This document shows, one piece after another, positions 39,242 to 49,167 of a DNA stretch of 64,000 bases. The stretch lies in contig NZ_CP061800.1 in NCBI RefSeq assembly GCF_017377395.1, positions 7,487,001-7,551,000 of the forward strand, in the 5' to 3' direction. Made by a program: the position numbers and the translations under genes. This stretch comes from Desulfonema magnum (GTDB lineage: Bacteria > Desulfobacterota > Desulfobacteria > Desulfobacterales > 4be13). The notes under the pieces are model-generated. The model had not been told where the DNA came from. It searched no databases and was given only the letters and a program-made list of their open reading frames with translations. Position 1 is the stretch's first letter. The number at the start of each line of letters is the position of its first letter.

Positions 39242-39275
39242 CAAAAAAAAGGGCGCAGACTCTTCTTCTGCGCCC
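39242..39275 (-). terminator. Intrinsic terminator on the minus strand
   Basis: Read on the minus strand: GGGCGCAGA, 7-nt loop, TCTGCGCCC, then T8. A textbook Rho-independent terminator placed directly after the nested hairpin at 39275-39383 and before the small ORF. Confidence 0.8.
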
Positions 39276-39383
39276 AGACTAGGTACCGCCAAGCACCCCA
39301 CACAGACACAAAACAAGAGCCGCGCCCGTACGGGCGCGGCTCCGTCTGCATCGTCTGTGTTAGAAATTGGCGGTTTCAGTCTG
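39275..39383 (-). ncRNA. Candidate structured RNA, nested four-stem hairpin
   Basis: Four consecutive stems pair from outside in: 39275-39280 with 39378-39383; 39285-39292 (ACCGCCAA) with 39367-39374; 39300-39307 (ACACAGAC) with 39353-39360; and a self-complementary 26-nt core GAGCCGCGCCC-GTAC-GGGCGCGGCTC (39317-39342). Spacers between stems differ on the two sides, giving internal loops. It ends in an intrinsic terminator. I could not match it to a known riboswitch class; a sRNA or attenuator are both possible. Much richer in GC than the surrounding AT-rich DNA. Confidence 0.55.
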
Positions 39384-39683
39384 GACGATGACTACATTAA
39401 CGCTAAACCATATATTTACTTTTAGCTTATTTTATAATAAGTTAGCTGCTCCTTTTAAGAGATATTTAACCTGCTGAATAAAATTACTAACTTAAAACAA
39501 ATGAGCGTGTCAAGTAAAAAAACAGGCTGAAATTTCCCGGCAATTTTTATTCCGGCTGCAAACCGATTCCCTTGAGACCGCAACATCCTGAAAGACTTCC
39601 ATAACAGGAATTGGCAAAACTTACGATTGAAATATATGTGCTGAAACCCTGTTCCCGAGAAATCAAACAGGTTTAATTGCCTG

Positions 39684-40106
39684 CTATCTGCGAATCATGG
39701 GAATAACCTCAAATGCCCTTCCGTCTTTCATGCGGTATATATAAAAATCACCGTCTGTCGTGAATATTCGATATAATTTTCGGCTCTCTGCCGTAACTAC
39801 CAATGAGGCATCAGCCAAATCCATCGGAATATCACGATACTTTCCCATGAGTTCTGCCATGCGATCTGTTTCCGGCGGTGTCAGTTCATGGAAAATCAGA
39901 TATCCGTCTGAGCGGAGTTTCCACAGAGCTTCCTGATATCTGTATCCGCCTGCCGCTCCGAGGAGATACATGGCTTCAGTGAAGCAAGGCCATGTTGTCA
40001 GCAGTTTGCCGGGTGGAAGGCGTTTCAGGGCAGCCACGCATAATTCATGGTAAGTGTCATCCGCATCCAGGAGAGCTATCAGAGGTCCGGTATCCGTAAG
40101 AATCAT
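39684..40106 (-). CDS. PIN-domain toxin (VapC-like)
   Basis: 140 residues. PIN-fold acidic residues: Asp5 (MILTDTGPLIALLD), Glu44 (CFTEAMYLL), Asp95/Asp98 (MDLADASLVV) and Asp118 (IFTTDGDFYIY). VapC-like toxins are Mg2+-dependent RNases, mostly of tRNA or rRNA. The start overlaps the antitoxin stop by 4 bp (ATGA), the usual coupling. RNA target unknown. Confidence 0.92.
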   Translation of the reverse strand: MILTDTGPLIALLDADDTYHELCVAALKRLPPGKLLTTWPCFTEAMYLLGAAGGYRYQEALWKLRSDGYLIFHELTPPETDRMAELMGKYRDIPMDLADASLVVTAESRKLYRIFTTDGDFYIYRMKDGRAFEVIPMIRR

Positions 40107-40393
40107 ATCTTTCCCTGTTCCCGTTTTCTGACAAGCCCTTTGGTGAATTTTGTGCCGCAGTCTTCTGACATACGCGCACCGCCCGGAATGCGCTCGCTGC
40201 TGTGCAGAACACCGATATGTTCATGAAGCATGTCAGCAAGCGTCTCACATTGTTCCGTGACGACGGATTTGTCTGTCAGCAGAAATATTGAGCGCAGCGT
40301 TCCCAGCACAAGCAGTTCGGGGGTTGTTCCCTGAATCCGGGCGTATTCGTTTACTGCCTGCTCAATGTCAGGTGTAAGTGTAATTCTCATCAT
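40103..40393 (-). CDS. Ribbon-helix-helix-type antitoxin
   Basis: 96 residues; SD AAGGAA before an ATGATG start. The N-terminus MMRITLTPDIEQAVNEYARIQGTTPELLVLGTLRSI has the strand-helix-helix pattern of RHH DNA-binding antitoxins; the basic tail (TKGLVRKREQGK) should contact the PIN toxin. Overlaps the toxin gene by 4 bp. Probably autoregulates the pair. Confidence 0.85.
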   Translation of the reverse strand: MMRITLTPDIEQAVNEYARIQGTTPELLVLGTLRSIFLLTDKSVVTEQCETLADMLHEHIGVLHSSERIPGGARMSEDCGTKFTKGLVRKREQGKI

Positions 40394-41410
40394 AAATATT
40401 CCTTTATAAAAATGCCGGCCAGCACAGGTTGGTAGCGTTCTAAAACTGAATATAAGCCCATATAACTATCTGAATCAATAAAGTAAATATTGGTGGATAT
40501 CCAAATTCGGAACATCACCTAAATCTCCATCATATTACCTTTTATCTGCCTGTGTCCGGGCAATTTGATAAACAAAACAGGTCTGTCAGAATAAATTAGT
40601 TTACATTACAAACTAACAATTTCAGTAACATAAGAAAAGATATTTGTCAAGAGCGACCGGTGTTTCCGGCACTTCCCATTCAGACCGCAACAGATTCCGA
40701 TGAAACCACAATATCCTGAAATCATAAATTTTCCCAGATCATCCTGCCCGAATTCCGGCAGTGACGCTTTCCAAAATCAAAATTGCCGTTTTTTTTCAAA
40801 GATGAGTCTTCCTCAGCGTCCGTCTCCGAGTCAGTTATTCTGATCCAACAATAATATTTCCTTTGCCAGAATCTTTAAATTTTGTAAAATTAACTGAGGG
40901 AAGAATTATTGGCTTGTAGCCAGAGTTCAAAGTAAGCTTTGCAAAAAAGGAAATGCTATGGCAGGTGCGTTGATCTTTGGAAAGTGAGAGTTTTTAAATC
41001 GGTCGTCAATAAGTTCGGATGTTTTGAAAAGGCAGGCAAATTCAATATCAATCAACAGATAAGGAAGGCACTTTAATTTAAGAAAAAAATAATCTCAAAA
41101 ATCGCCTTCCTGCTCTCCGTGTTTGTAGCTAATGGCAAAAGACAGGCTGAAAACGAGCTTTTGGAAACTTCGGAGATATTGTGTGCGAGAATTTATGATC
41201 AGGTACTTATCAGCAGATCGAAAAAATTTTCCACATATTGTGTCTCCGATGACAATTCTTCGGAGCGATAAGATGAAACGAGGCAAGTATTTTTGCGAAA
41301 ATTCCGCTTCGCTCCATTTCCGCACTCCTTTTGTTCCGAAAACTTTTCGAGCTGCTGAAAATAAATTGCAGTTCCGGAGAGTGTATATTTCCGAAACTGC
41401 CAATGTTTTT
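40394..41410. other. 1-kb intergenic region without a gene
   Basis: AT-rich. Around 40600-40730 a stretch resembles 39480-39600 on the far side of the PIN pair (both end ...GACCGCAAC...ATCCTGAAA). At about 41270-41345 there is a copy of the GCGAAAATTCCGCTTCGCTC...CGCACTCC palindrome. ORFs here are shadows. Confidence 0.6.
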
Positions 41411-42547
41411 TTACAGCATAAAACTCCACAAAACACCTGCCGCAACCGCCGAACCGATAACTCCTGACACATTGGGTGCCATGGCATGCATGAGCAGAAA
41501 ATTTGTCGGATCTTCATGCTGTCCCACATGCTGAACCACGCGGGCAGAATCAGGAACAGCCGATACTCCTGCTGCTCCTAAAAGCGGATTTATCTTTACA
41601 GTGAGAAAAAGATTCATTACTTTCGCAAAGATAACACCGGATGCTGTCGCGATACCAAAAGATACCGCACCAAGTATAAAAATCCCAACAGACTGGGGCG
41701 TGAGAAAAACATCGCCCTGGGTGCTGGCTCCCACGGTCATACCTAACAATATGGTCACACTGTCAATAATTGACGAACGGGCTGCCACAGCAAGACGTTC
41801 CGTGACAACTGCCTCTTTCATCAGGTTGCCAAAGAACAGCATTCCCAGAAGCGGCAATGCTGCCGGCGCGAGGAAACAGCAAAGCAGAAAGCCAATGATA
41901 GGAAAAATAATTTTTTCCTTTTTTGAAACTTCGCGAGGTTCTTCCATCCGTATCAGTCGTTCTTTCCGGGTCGTCAGCAGCTTCATGATCGGCGGCTGAA
42001 TCACCGGAACAAGTGCCATGTAAGAATACGCGGCAACCGCAATGGGGCCGATCAGTGCCGGTGCCAGCTTTGCCGTGAGAAAAATGGCCGTGGGACCGTC
42101 AGCCCCGCCGATAATACCGATGGATGCGGCTTCATTGGGAGCAAATCCCAGAGCAAGGGCTCCCAGAAATGTAATAAAAATTCCTGTCTGAGCCGCGGCA
42201 CCCAGAAGCATCAGCAAGGGACGGGCAAGCATTGTTGAAAAGTCGGTCATCGCTCCGATCCCCATAAAGATTAGTGGGGGATAAACCCCCGAAGTAACAC
42301 CAAAATAAAGGTAATGCAGGACACTATTGTCTTCATATATTGCAAGTCCCAGCCCTTTGAATACTGGAATATTTCCCATCAGAATACCAAAACCGATGGG
42401 CACAAGAAGAAGCGGTTCATATTGCTTTGCAATTCCGAGATAAATAAATACAAGCCCTATCACAATCATTATTATATAACGGTAGTCAGCCAGTGCAAAA
42501 CCAGTGTTGGCTATAAATTCCGTCAACAGATTTGTCAGATTTTCCAT
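41411..42547 (-). CDS. Na+-translocating decarboxylase beta subunit (OadB/GcdB/MmdB)
   Basis: 378 residues, about ten TM segments. The conserved ion-channel signature IGIIGGADGPTAIF carries Asp150, equivalent to the essential Asp of OadB; a second conserved part is AAGVSAVPDSARVVQ with HAMAPNVSGVIGSAVAAGVL at the end. The subunit couples decarboxylation of a biotin-bound carboxyl group to Na+ export. Substrate (oxaloacetate, methylmalonyl-CoA or glutaconyl-CoA) cannot be told from beta. AGGAG lies about 12 nt before the start. The gamma-like gene is directly upstream; alpha and biotin carrier genes are not in the window. Confidence 0.95.
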   Translation of the reverse strand: MENLTNLLTEFIANTGFALADYRYIIMIVIGLVFIYLGIAKQYEPLLLVPIGFGILMGNIPVFKGLGLAIYEDNSVLHYLYFGVTSGVYPPLIFMGIGAMTDFSTMLARPLLMLLGAAAQTGIFITFLGALALGFAPNEAASIGIIGGADGPTAIFLTAKLAPALIGPIAVAAYSYMALVPVIQPPIMKLLTTRKERLIRMEEPREVSKKEKIIFPIIGFLLCCFLAPAALPLLGMLFFGNLMKEAVVTERLAVAARSSIIDSVTILLGMTVGASTQGDVFLTPQSVGIFILGAVSFGIATASGVIFAKVMNLFLTVKINPLLGAAGVSAVPDSARVVQHVGQHEDPTNFLLMHAMAPNVSGVIGSAVAAGVLWSFML

Positions 42548-42658
42548 TGATTAGCTATTACTCCTTTTTTTCAAAAGTTTATTTTTTTCAACTGGCCATA
42601 AGAAACCAGGTCTTTTTGAAAAAGCCTGGCTTCCTTCTGCTATTTTATTATGAGAAAC

Positions 42659-43102
42659 CTATTTATTTTCATTCCAATAGAAATAACCTTTCCCATCAGG
42701 AAGGATGCGTTCTGTCCTGAGCAAATAGTTAATCGCCGAGTGGGGGCGAAACAATCCGCATCTTTCAGAAATTTCAAGAAGCTTGGGAAGTGGGAAAGGC
42801 TCGCCGATCCGTTTGGTTAAAAGTTTAAACTGACGAGTAATTTCGTCAATATCCTGAGCTAAACAAAAATCAGGAATAGTCTCCTCTTCCTCTTCCTCTT
42901 CTTTTTCTTCCCGGGGTTCTTCCTTTTTCCACAGTTGCTTTACCTGCTGGGAAAACTTGTCCCGCTCATCCCAAAATTTGATGACTTTATGCAACTGAGA
43001 AATTGTAAGAGAAAGCAGGGTCAGTCCTGTAAAAACGATTGAAACACCCACGACAGAGATGGCCCATCCGTTATGAGCTGCTATTGCCTCCAAACCATTC
43101 AA
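42659..43102 (-). CDS. Decarboxylase gamma-like (OadG) membrane subunit
   Basis: 147 residues from a TTG at 43102, picked because it follows AAAGGAGG at the right distance; the ATG at 43147 has no SD and would add 15 unlikely residues. One TM (about 12-35: AISVVGVSIVFTGLTLLSLTI), then a coiled, strongly acidic linker (EEPREEKEEEEEEE) and a soluble C-terminal part (about 80-147) longer than typical OadG. OadG assembles the alpha and beta subunits. It precedes the beta gene by about 110 bp in the same direction. Confidence 0.82.
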   Translation of the reverse strand: MNGLEAIAAHNGWAISVVGVSIVFTGLTLLSLTISQLHKVIKFWDERDKFSQQVKQLWKKEEPREEKEEEEEEETIPDFCLAQDIDEITRQFKLLTKRIGEPFPLPKLLEISERCGLFRPHSAINYLLRTERILPDGKGYFYWNENK

Positions 43103-43363
43103 TCCGCTACCTCCTTTGAGTTGATAAATTTTTATAAAAAACAGCAAACTCCGCCTTTAACTGGCGAAAATCCAATACAATTTATTATATAATCTTTATT
43201 ATTCTGATTTTTCGGAACATCATATTGTCAAGGCAATGCAATTATGACAACCGTTACTTTTCGCGGGAAAAGCTGTGCCTTCAAAAAATCAGAAAAAAAA
43301 ATTTACAAATAAATATTATAATACTTTTAACAATATTGAATCAAGAAATATATGGGAAACTCA

Positions 43364-43807
43364 TCAATTATCCTCAGATTCCTTTCTTATTTCCGAAACA
43401 AAAGGCATTCTTTCTACAACCACAGCGTTGATTTTTTTCATAATCTTATCTCCCAGAACTGAATTCCCCTGAATAAGACGAAGAAAGTTCTGTCCCGGGA
43501 GAGACAAAATTTCACTATCGGTCAGGGCCACGCCCGTACCTGTGTATTGAAAAGGGGTGATCACTGTGGACCAGCCCATGATATCGCCCCTGTTATGCAA
43601 TGTGATTGCCCGGTCATCTTTAAAATGGACCATAAAATTGCCTGACAAGACAATATAGAAGGTATGAGCAGGATCGCCCCTCCGCATGACGGTTTCCCCC
43701 TCCATTATCTTCAGTGGGGTCATCAGGGAAGCAATCTCCTCCACATCCTCATGAGCAAGCTCTGAAAAGATTTCTAATGATTTAAGTGTCTGAACATCTG
43801 CTGACAT
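43364..43807 (-). CDS. Cyclic-nucleotide-binding domain protein
   Basis: 147 residues; SD AAAGGAT. A single Crp-type cNMP-binding domain (about 10-125: EIFSELAHEDVEEIASLM, VMRRGDPAHTFYIVLSGNFMV, NRGDIMGWSTVITP). No HTH or enzyme domain follows. The typical RxAxV phosphate cassette is replaced by FQYTGTGVAL, so the ligand may not be a cyclic nucleotide. It lies 260 bp upstream of the OadG-like gene in the same direction; a link to the decarboxylase is possible but unproven. Confidence 0.88.
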   Translation of the reverse strand: MSADVQTLKSLEIFSELAHEDVEEIASLMTPLKIMEGETVMRRGDPAHTFYIVLSGNFMVHFKDDRAITLHNRGDIMGWSTVITPFQYTGTGVALTDSEILSLPGQNFLRLIQGNSVLGDKIMKKINAVVVERMPFVSEIRKESEDN

Positions 43808-44435
43808 CCTTTTATCCTTTCTTTAAAGGGTTATAAAATTTTTGATAACGATTCAGGTATTCAGGAATCACCGACATGACAGACTTTTTTCTGCCGGATT
43901 TTCTCATGCACAGCACAGACAACCCCGCTTATTCTGATTCCGGCATCCTGAGAAATTACAGTTTTTTATTTTTTATATAAAGAATTATAAAAATTATCCC
44001 ATTTGCATAGAACTAATTTACTAAGGATTAAAGAAAATTGTTTGACACTGATTCAATCCTTATTAAAGGAATCTCTGTAGTTTTGTTTTTTTGACAATTC
44101 CGGGCAGGACTGTTATTTTATCTATTCAAGATGATATCCTATGCCCCTTTTTTCTGGGGTTGTGCATTTGTCCGGTGATTTAATTTACAACCCTGAATTT
44201 TATATAAACGAGGCTTATATGACAAGTATAAAAAATATGCAAGCATTGAAAAATAATAATTCGAACTGTTTTTTGAGAAATTATGAATATAATGATATAA
44301 CTTATTTAATTTAAATAATATTATTATATAATTAAAAAATCAGATTTGAAAGAATGTGCAGATCGAAAAACCCCGAACCAGTCTTGTTTCCGGCCACTGA
44401 CATGGAAACAAGCCTGACCCGGGCTTGGAACAATG
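43808..44435. other. AT-rich intergenic region
   Basis: No ORF or RNA gene I can support. Very AT-rich around 44205-44345. Probably carries the promoter of the cNMP-binding protein gene. Confidence 0.6.
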
Positions 44436-44547
44436 CTGTTGACTTAGGAAGTTCCGGGCGGATCCGGAGTGCAAAAATTTTATTTTTGCGATTGCGAAAA
44501 AGTATTTTTCGCACTCCGGAGAAATTCGCCTGCTCTTAAGTCAACAG
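44436..44547. mobile_element. Solitary MITE-like element, 112 bp
   Basis: Perfect 11-bp terminal inverted repeats CTGTTGACTTA (44436-44446) and TAAGTCAACAG (44537-44547). Inside: CCGGAGTGC, two adjacent hairpins (GCAAAAATTTTATTTTTGC and GCGAAAAAGTATTTTTCGC) and GCACTCCGG, folding as a cloverleaf. Same design as the units of the array at 50531-55473. No coding capacity. Confidence 0.8.
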
Positions 44548-44580
44548 TATCGCGGGCCTGGGAAGGAGGGGGGTCTCTTG

Positions 44581-46110
44581 TTATTCCCACTCAATAGTGC
44601 TGGGCGGTTTTGAACTGATATCGTAAACCACCCGGTTTACACCTCTCACCTCATTGATTATTCTGTTTGAAATATTGCTTAACAGATCATAGGGCAGCCT
44701 TGCCCAGTCCGCTGTCATTGCGTCCTTGCTGGTCACTGCCCGGATGGCCACAATATTCTCATATGTCCGCTGATCTCCCATGACTCCCACGCTCTTAATG
44801 GGCAGCAGAACAGCGAATGACTGCCATAATTGTCTGTAGTATCCGCTGGCTTTTATTTCTTCAAGCAAAACAGCGTCTGCTTCTCTCAGCACCGAAAGCC
44901 GCTCTTTGGTGATCTCTCCGATCACCCTGATCGCCAGTCCCGGGCCCGGAAAGGGCTGACGCCATACCAGTTCTTCCTCAAGACCGATCTCCTCACCCAG
45001 AACACGTACCTCATCTTTAAACAGATATTTCAGAGGCTCCACAAGCTGCAATTTCATCTTTTCAGGAAGCCCTCCCACATTATGATGGGATTTTATCACG
45101 GCCGTGGGGCCGCCAAAAGCAGATACAGATTCGATCACATCAGGATACAGGGTTCCCTGGGCCAAAAATTCAGCATCCTTTATTTTACCGGCCTCATCCT
45201 CAAAAACGTCCATAAAAATTTTGCCGATAATTTTACGTTTTTTTTCCGGGTCTGTCACCCCGGCAAGGGCTTTGAGAAAAGCGTCCTCAGCGTTTACAAA
45301 TCGTATGTTGATGTCAAGATGCCGGGTCAGTGTCTTTTTCAGCTTTTCCCCTTCATCTTTTCGCAACAGGCCATTATCCACAAAAATACAGGTGAGGCTT
45401 TTCCCAATGGCTTTGTGAATCAGCAAAGCCGTCACAGAGGAATCCACTCCCCCGCTCAGACCTAATATGACTTTTTTATCCTGAACAGTTTCCCTTATTT
45501 CAGCAATGCTGTCTTTGGCAAAAGAGGCCATGGTCCATTCCGGTCTGCATCCGCACACGTCAGAAAGAAAATTTGCAAGCATGGTTTTGCCTTCCGGGGT
45601 ATGCTCAACTTCAGGATGAAACTGAAGACCGTAAAGATTTCTCTCCTGATGAACAATTGCGGCGATGTCTGTGTTTTCCGTGGAAGCGGTGATTTCAAAT
45701 CCTTCCGGAAGGGATGCCACGGAATCCCCATGACTCATCCAGCATTTTGTTTTCTTATCAATGTCTTTAAAAAGTCCTTTGTTTTTATTAATGATAAGTT
45801 CTGCAAACCCGTATTCCCGTTTTCCTGCTCCTTTCACGGTTCCCCCGAGCGCATCAACCATAAACTGCATCCCGTAACAGATGCCGAGTATGGGAATTCC
45901 CAGATCAAAAATACCTTTATCCGCCTTGGGACTTTCTTTTTCATAAATACTTGAAGGTCCGCCGGATAATATGATTCCTTCCGGATTCAGTGTTCTGATG
46001 TAATCTGTGTCAATATTGGGCGGCTCAATCTGACAATACACATGGTACTCCCGCACACGACGTGCGATGAGCTGATTGTATTGCGAGCCGAAATCTATGA
46101 TCAGTATCAT
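44581..46110 (-). CDS. guaA: GMP synthase (glutamine-hydrolysing)
   Basis: 509 residues, usual length; SD AAAAGGAAA. Class I glutaminase domain (1-190) with nucleophile Cys78 (ILGICYGMQ) and His/Glu in [13 protein letters not shown]-pyrophosphatase domain with the P-loop motif [10 protein letters not shown] (about 219); GMPS dimerisation domain ending [14 protein letters not shown], the canonical terminus. Converts XMP, ATP and glutamine to GMP. All key residues are present. Alone on this strand; guaB is not adjacent. Confidence 0.98.
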   Translation of the reverse strand: MILIIDFGSQYNQLIARRVREYHVYCQIEPPNIDTDYIRTLNPEGIILSGGPSSIYEKESPKADKGIFDLGIPILGICYGMQFMVDALGGTVKGAGKREYGFAELIINKNKGLFKDIDKKTKCWMSHGDSVASLPEGFEITASTENTDIAAIVHQERNLYGLQFHPEVEHTPEGKTMLANFLSDVCGCRPEWTMASFAKDSIAEIRETVQDKKVILGLSGGVDSSVTALLIHKAIGKSLTCIFVDNGLLRKDEGEKLKKTLTRHLDINIRFVNAEDAFLKALAGVTDPEKKRKIIGKIFMDVFEDEAGKIKDAEFLAQGTLYPDVIESVSAFGGPTAVIKSHHNVGGLPEKMKLQLVEPLKYLFKDEVRVLGEEIGLEEELVWRQPFPGPGLAIRVIGEITKERLSVLREADAVLLEEIKASGYYRQLWQSFAVLLPIKSVGVMGDQRTYENIVAIRAVTSKDAMTADWARLPYDLLSNISNRIINEVRGVNRVVYDISSKPPSTIEWE

Positions 46111-46357
46111 GGGTTTCCTTTTTTATTATAACAGAGAATTATAAAATTGAAGGTTAAAATTAAAAATCATAACCATTGAAATTCCTGATTTCTGTTGGGT
46201 TGCCTAAATAAATCAAATATGTTAAAGGCTGCTTTAAATGCCGATTTTATATTTTGGATGAAAAGAAAAGTTATGAGATTCCGTCTTGGGAGGCTGTGAT
46301 AAATCGCTCTTTCAGGGCTTTTCCTAAAGGTTTTCAATTTGCTGATATAGCTTTTAA

Positions 46358-47560
46358 GAATATGTGCGAAAAACCGCTTCGCTCTATTTTCGCACTCCGG
46401 ATAATTTTTTTTCTTGAAACTCGATAATCAAGTCTCTTTCTGTCATTCCTGCGAAAGCAGGAATGACAGACTTTTTGTTCGGTCCGGGTCAAAAAACTTG
46501 ATTATCGAGTTTTAAGAATATGTGCGAAAAACCGCTTCGCTCTATTTTCGCACTCCGGATAATTTTTTTCTTGAAACTCGATAATCAAGTCTCTTTCTGT
46601 CATTCCTGCGAAAGCAGGAATGACAGACTTTTTGTTCGGTCCGGGTCAAAAAACTTGATTATCGAGTTTTAAGAATATGTGCGAAAAACCGCTTCGCTCT
46701 ATTTTCGCACTCCGGATAATTTTTTTCTTGAAACTCGATAATCAAGTCTCTTTCTGTCATTCCTGCGAAAGCAGGAATCCACTGCTCCCGGAAGCGCCGC
46801 ACCTGCCAAAAACGGATTCCTGCTTTCGCACGAATGACAGACTTTTTGTTCGGTCCGGGTCAAAAAACTTGATTATCGAGTTTTAAGAATATGTGCGAAA
46901 AACCGCTTCGCTCTATTTTCGCACTCCGGATATTTTTTTTCTTGAAACTCGATAATCAAGTCTCTTTCTGTCATTCCTGCGAAAGCAGGAATCCACTGCT
47001 CCCGGAAGCGCCGCACCTGCCAAAAACGGATTCCTGCTTTCGCACGAATGACAGACTTTTTGTTCGGTCCGGGTCAAAAAACTTGATTATCAAGTTTTAA
47101 GAATATGTGCGAAAAACCGCTTCGCTCTATTTTCGCACTCCGGATATTTTTTTTCTTGAAACTCGATAATCAAGTCTCTTTCTGTCATTCCTGCGAAAGC
47201 AGGAATCCACTGCTCCCGGAAGCGCCGCACCTGCCAAAAACGGATTCCTGCTTTCGCACGAATGACAGACTTTTTGTTCGGTCCGGGTCAAAAAACTTGA
47301 TTATCGAGTTTTAAGAATATGTGCGAAAAACCGCTTCGCTCTATTTTCGCACTCCGGATAATTTTTTTCTGTCATTCCTGCGAAAGCAGGAAAGACAGAC
47401 TTTTTGTTCGGTCCGGGTCAAAAAACTTGATTATCGAGTTTTAAGAATATGTGCGAAAAACCGCTTCGCTCTATTTTCGCACTCCGGATATTTTTTTTTC
47501 TTGAAACTCGATAATCAAGTTTTTTTCTGTCATTCCTGCGAAAGCAGGAATTTCAGGAAG
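46358..47560. repeat. Seven-copy repeat array, 155- and 214-bp units
   Basis: Units start AAGAATATGTGCGAAAAACC at about 46358, 46513, 46671, 46885, 47099, 47313 and 47443 (spacings 155, 158, 214, 214, 214, 130). Each has a GTGCGAAAAACCGCTTCGC...GCACTCCGG palindrome, CTTGAAACTCGATAATCAAG and TGTCATTCCTGCGAAAGCAGG. The three 214-bp units carry an extra inverted segment (CCACTGCTCCCGGAAGCGCC...). Three identical 69-codon frames on the plus strand are by-products. 46111-46357 has no gene. Confidence 0.95.
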
Positions 47561-48131
47561 AAATATCCTCTGTTTTATCATAGATTTCTGAAAGTTCCAA
47601 CTCACATCCGATGCTTTCCAGAAAAACTGAGGGGTTTTCCTTATCCGACTCCGTAAGTACCCATTGTTGTTTTTCATTTTTATGAAATCGTTCGATCTTC
47701 CGACAGTGCTGAGAGATCATCACATATTCTTTCAATGACCCCACTTTTCTGTAATTCTGAAACTTCCTGCCCCTGTCATAACTCTCGGTGGAATCGGAAA
47801 GCACCTCGATAATCACATCGGGATTCAGCAGGGTGTCCTGTCTCTCATCAGTGAATTTTTCATCTCCGCAGACCACCATGACATCCGGATAAGTATATAA
47901 ACCGGTTGCCTCAGTCTTCAGGCGCATATCGCTCGGATAGGTCCGACAGGGTTTATTTTTTAATTGATAACGAAGTTCACCGATAACATTTGCTACAATA
48001 AGATTATGCTTTCTCGAAGCCCCTGCCATGGCAAATATCTCGCCCTGATAATACTCGCTTTTTATCTCCGCGGTTCTTTCCTGCTCGATATATTCCGCCT
48101 CGGAAATCATAGAAACAGCCTGTTGCTGCAT
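47553..48131 (-). CDS. Uma2-family (DUF820) endonuclease-like protein
   Basis: 192 residues; SD AAAAGGAGG. PD-(D/E)XK fold of the Uma2 family: EYIEQERTAEIKSEYYQGEIFAMAGAS near the start, then TYPDVMVVCGD and NPDVIIEVLSDSTESYDRGRK, supplying the catalytic Asp and Glu-x-Leu pattern, and KEYVMISQHCRKIERF. Family members are very common in cyanobacteria and other complex bacteria; biological role unclear. The 3' end abuts the last unit of the repeat array (stop at 47553), so its last codons border the repeat. Confidence 0.92.
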   Translation of the reverse strand: MQQQAVSMISEAEYIEQERTAEIKSEYYQGEIFAMAGASRKHNLIVANVIGELRYQLKNKPCRTYPSDMRLKTEATGLYTYPDVMVVCGDEKFTDERQDTLLNPDVIIEVLSDSTESYDRGRKFQNYRKVGSLKEYVMISQHCRKIERFHKNEKQQWVLTESDKENPSVFLESIGCELELSEIYDKTEDISS

Positions 48132-48654
48132 TTTTCAGCCTCCTTTTGTGGTAAGTATTCGGTGAAACCTGTCAAGGTTATCCTTCATGCTCAGTTCTGG
48201 CCGACAAATCTGAACACGCCATCCGGCCGGGGTACACTGTATGCTGTACAGATTGATTTCCATCTATGGCTTGACCAGATTAATAAGATACCTTAAAACT
48301 GTGTTAAACTTATTGATTTATCAACAGAAGCCCCAAATATTCCGTATCTGTTTAATTAGGTCAGGCCATAATTTGGCATGATGTTATATTTTTAAATATT
48401 ATTTCATATAAAACAAAGAAAATCAATAGGGAGGGAGTATTTTTTGAATTATTTTGATTTCTCAGGTTTGCCATGATAGTAACAAAGTTTTCGATAAAAA
48501 TAAGTTGCTATTTATGATTATTCGGCTATTTTATCAGAAAGTAATAAACAACATCCCCTGATCTCCTTCAGAGAGAAAACCGATCTGGCCTCGTTATCGC
48601 CGCCTCTGTTACAGAGGGCAGGGGATATCAACATCAGAAAATAGGAGGAAAAAA
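48132..48654. other. Intergenic region, no gene seen
   Basis: AT-rich 5' region shared by the divergent Uma2 gene and the small gene at 48655. No repeat family recognised. Confidence 0.6.
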
Positions 48655-48891
48655 ATGGGTGAAATCAGGATGACCGGAGAAATTCGGACGGATTATGATT
48701 GCGAAGCCACAGGGCTTCCCGCAGAAAGATGGGGAGAAGCTGTCTTCAAAGTAGGAGACGAAGAACTTGTTCTGGAAGTCAGTGTGGAGGAAAATGTCAT
48801 TGTTGCAATTATGGCAGGTGAGGATGCTGTGTGGAAAGGCACGCTTGATGGCTTAAAGCAGCTTCTCAAAAGTGAGATCAAAGCCAGATAA
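48655..48891 (+). CDS. Small hypothetical protein, 78 residues
   Basis: Good SD (ATAGGAGGAAAAAA). The composition is acidic with alternating strands (AVFKVGDEELVLEVSVEENVIVAIMAG) and a C-terminal helix (LDGLKQLLKSEIKAR). No signal peptide or Cys motif; one Cys. I do not recognise it. Stands alone, followed at once by a palindromic repeat (48900-48985). Confidence 0.7.
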   Translation: MGEIRMTGEIRTDYDCEATGLPAERWGEAVFKVGDEELVLEVSVEENVIVAIMAGEDAVWKGTLDGLKQLLKSEIKAR

Positions 48892-48899
48892 ATTTCAGT

Positions 48900-48985
48900 C
48901 CGGAGTGCCAAACTTGCAGTTTGGCAGAATTCCTCTGTTTCCGGAAATCGGAAATATTGCCAAACTGCAAGTTCGGCACTCCGGA
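48900..48985. repeat. Palindromic repeat, GCCAAACTTGCAGTTTGGC family
   Basis: TCCGGAGTGCC and GGCACTCCGGA ends with two inner hairpins, one at each side; a complete example of the family. Confidence 0.85.
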
Positions 48986-49167
48986 TGGCTGTTTTATCGC
49001 TTCGTTCTCTGTGATCTGTCCGTCAGCGTTTCGGATGATACAAAAATATCATAAAAAATTTTAGTGACTCATGTACTGATTTGTGCTATGTCCCTTCCGT
49101 AATAAATCTGAAAGGAAAAAAATTATAACGCAGATTTCGACTGGTTCGCATTGCTTTTTATATGAAA

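Noticed and set aside
39275-39383. Retron msr-msd RNA
   Set aside because: The nested hairpin is suggestive, but no reverse transcriptase gene lies nearby and the RNA ends in an intrinsic terminator.
46677-47314. Three identical 69-codon ORFs
   Set aside because: Exact by-products of the 214-bp repeat unit, with no ribosome-binding site; each spans palindromes also found in non-coding DNA.
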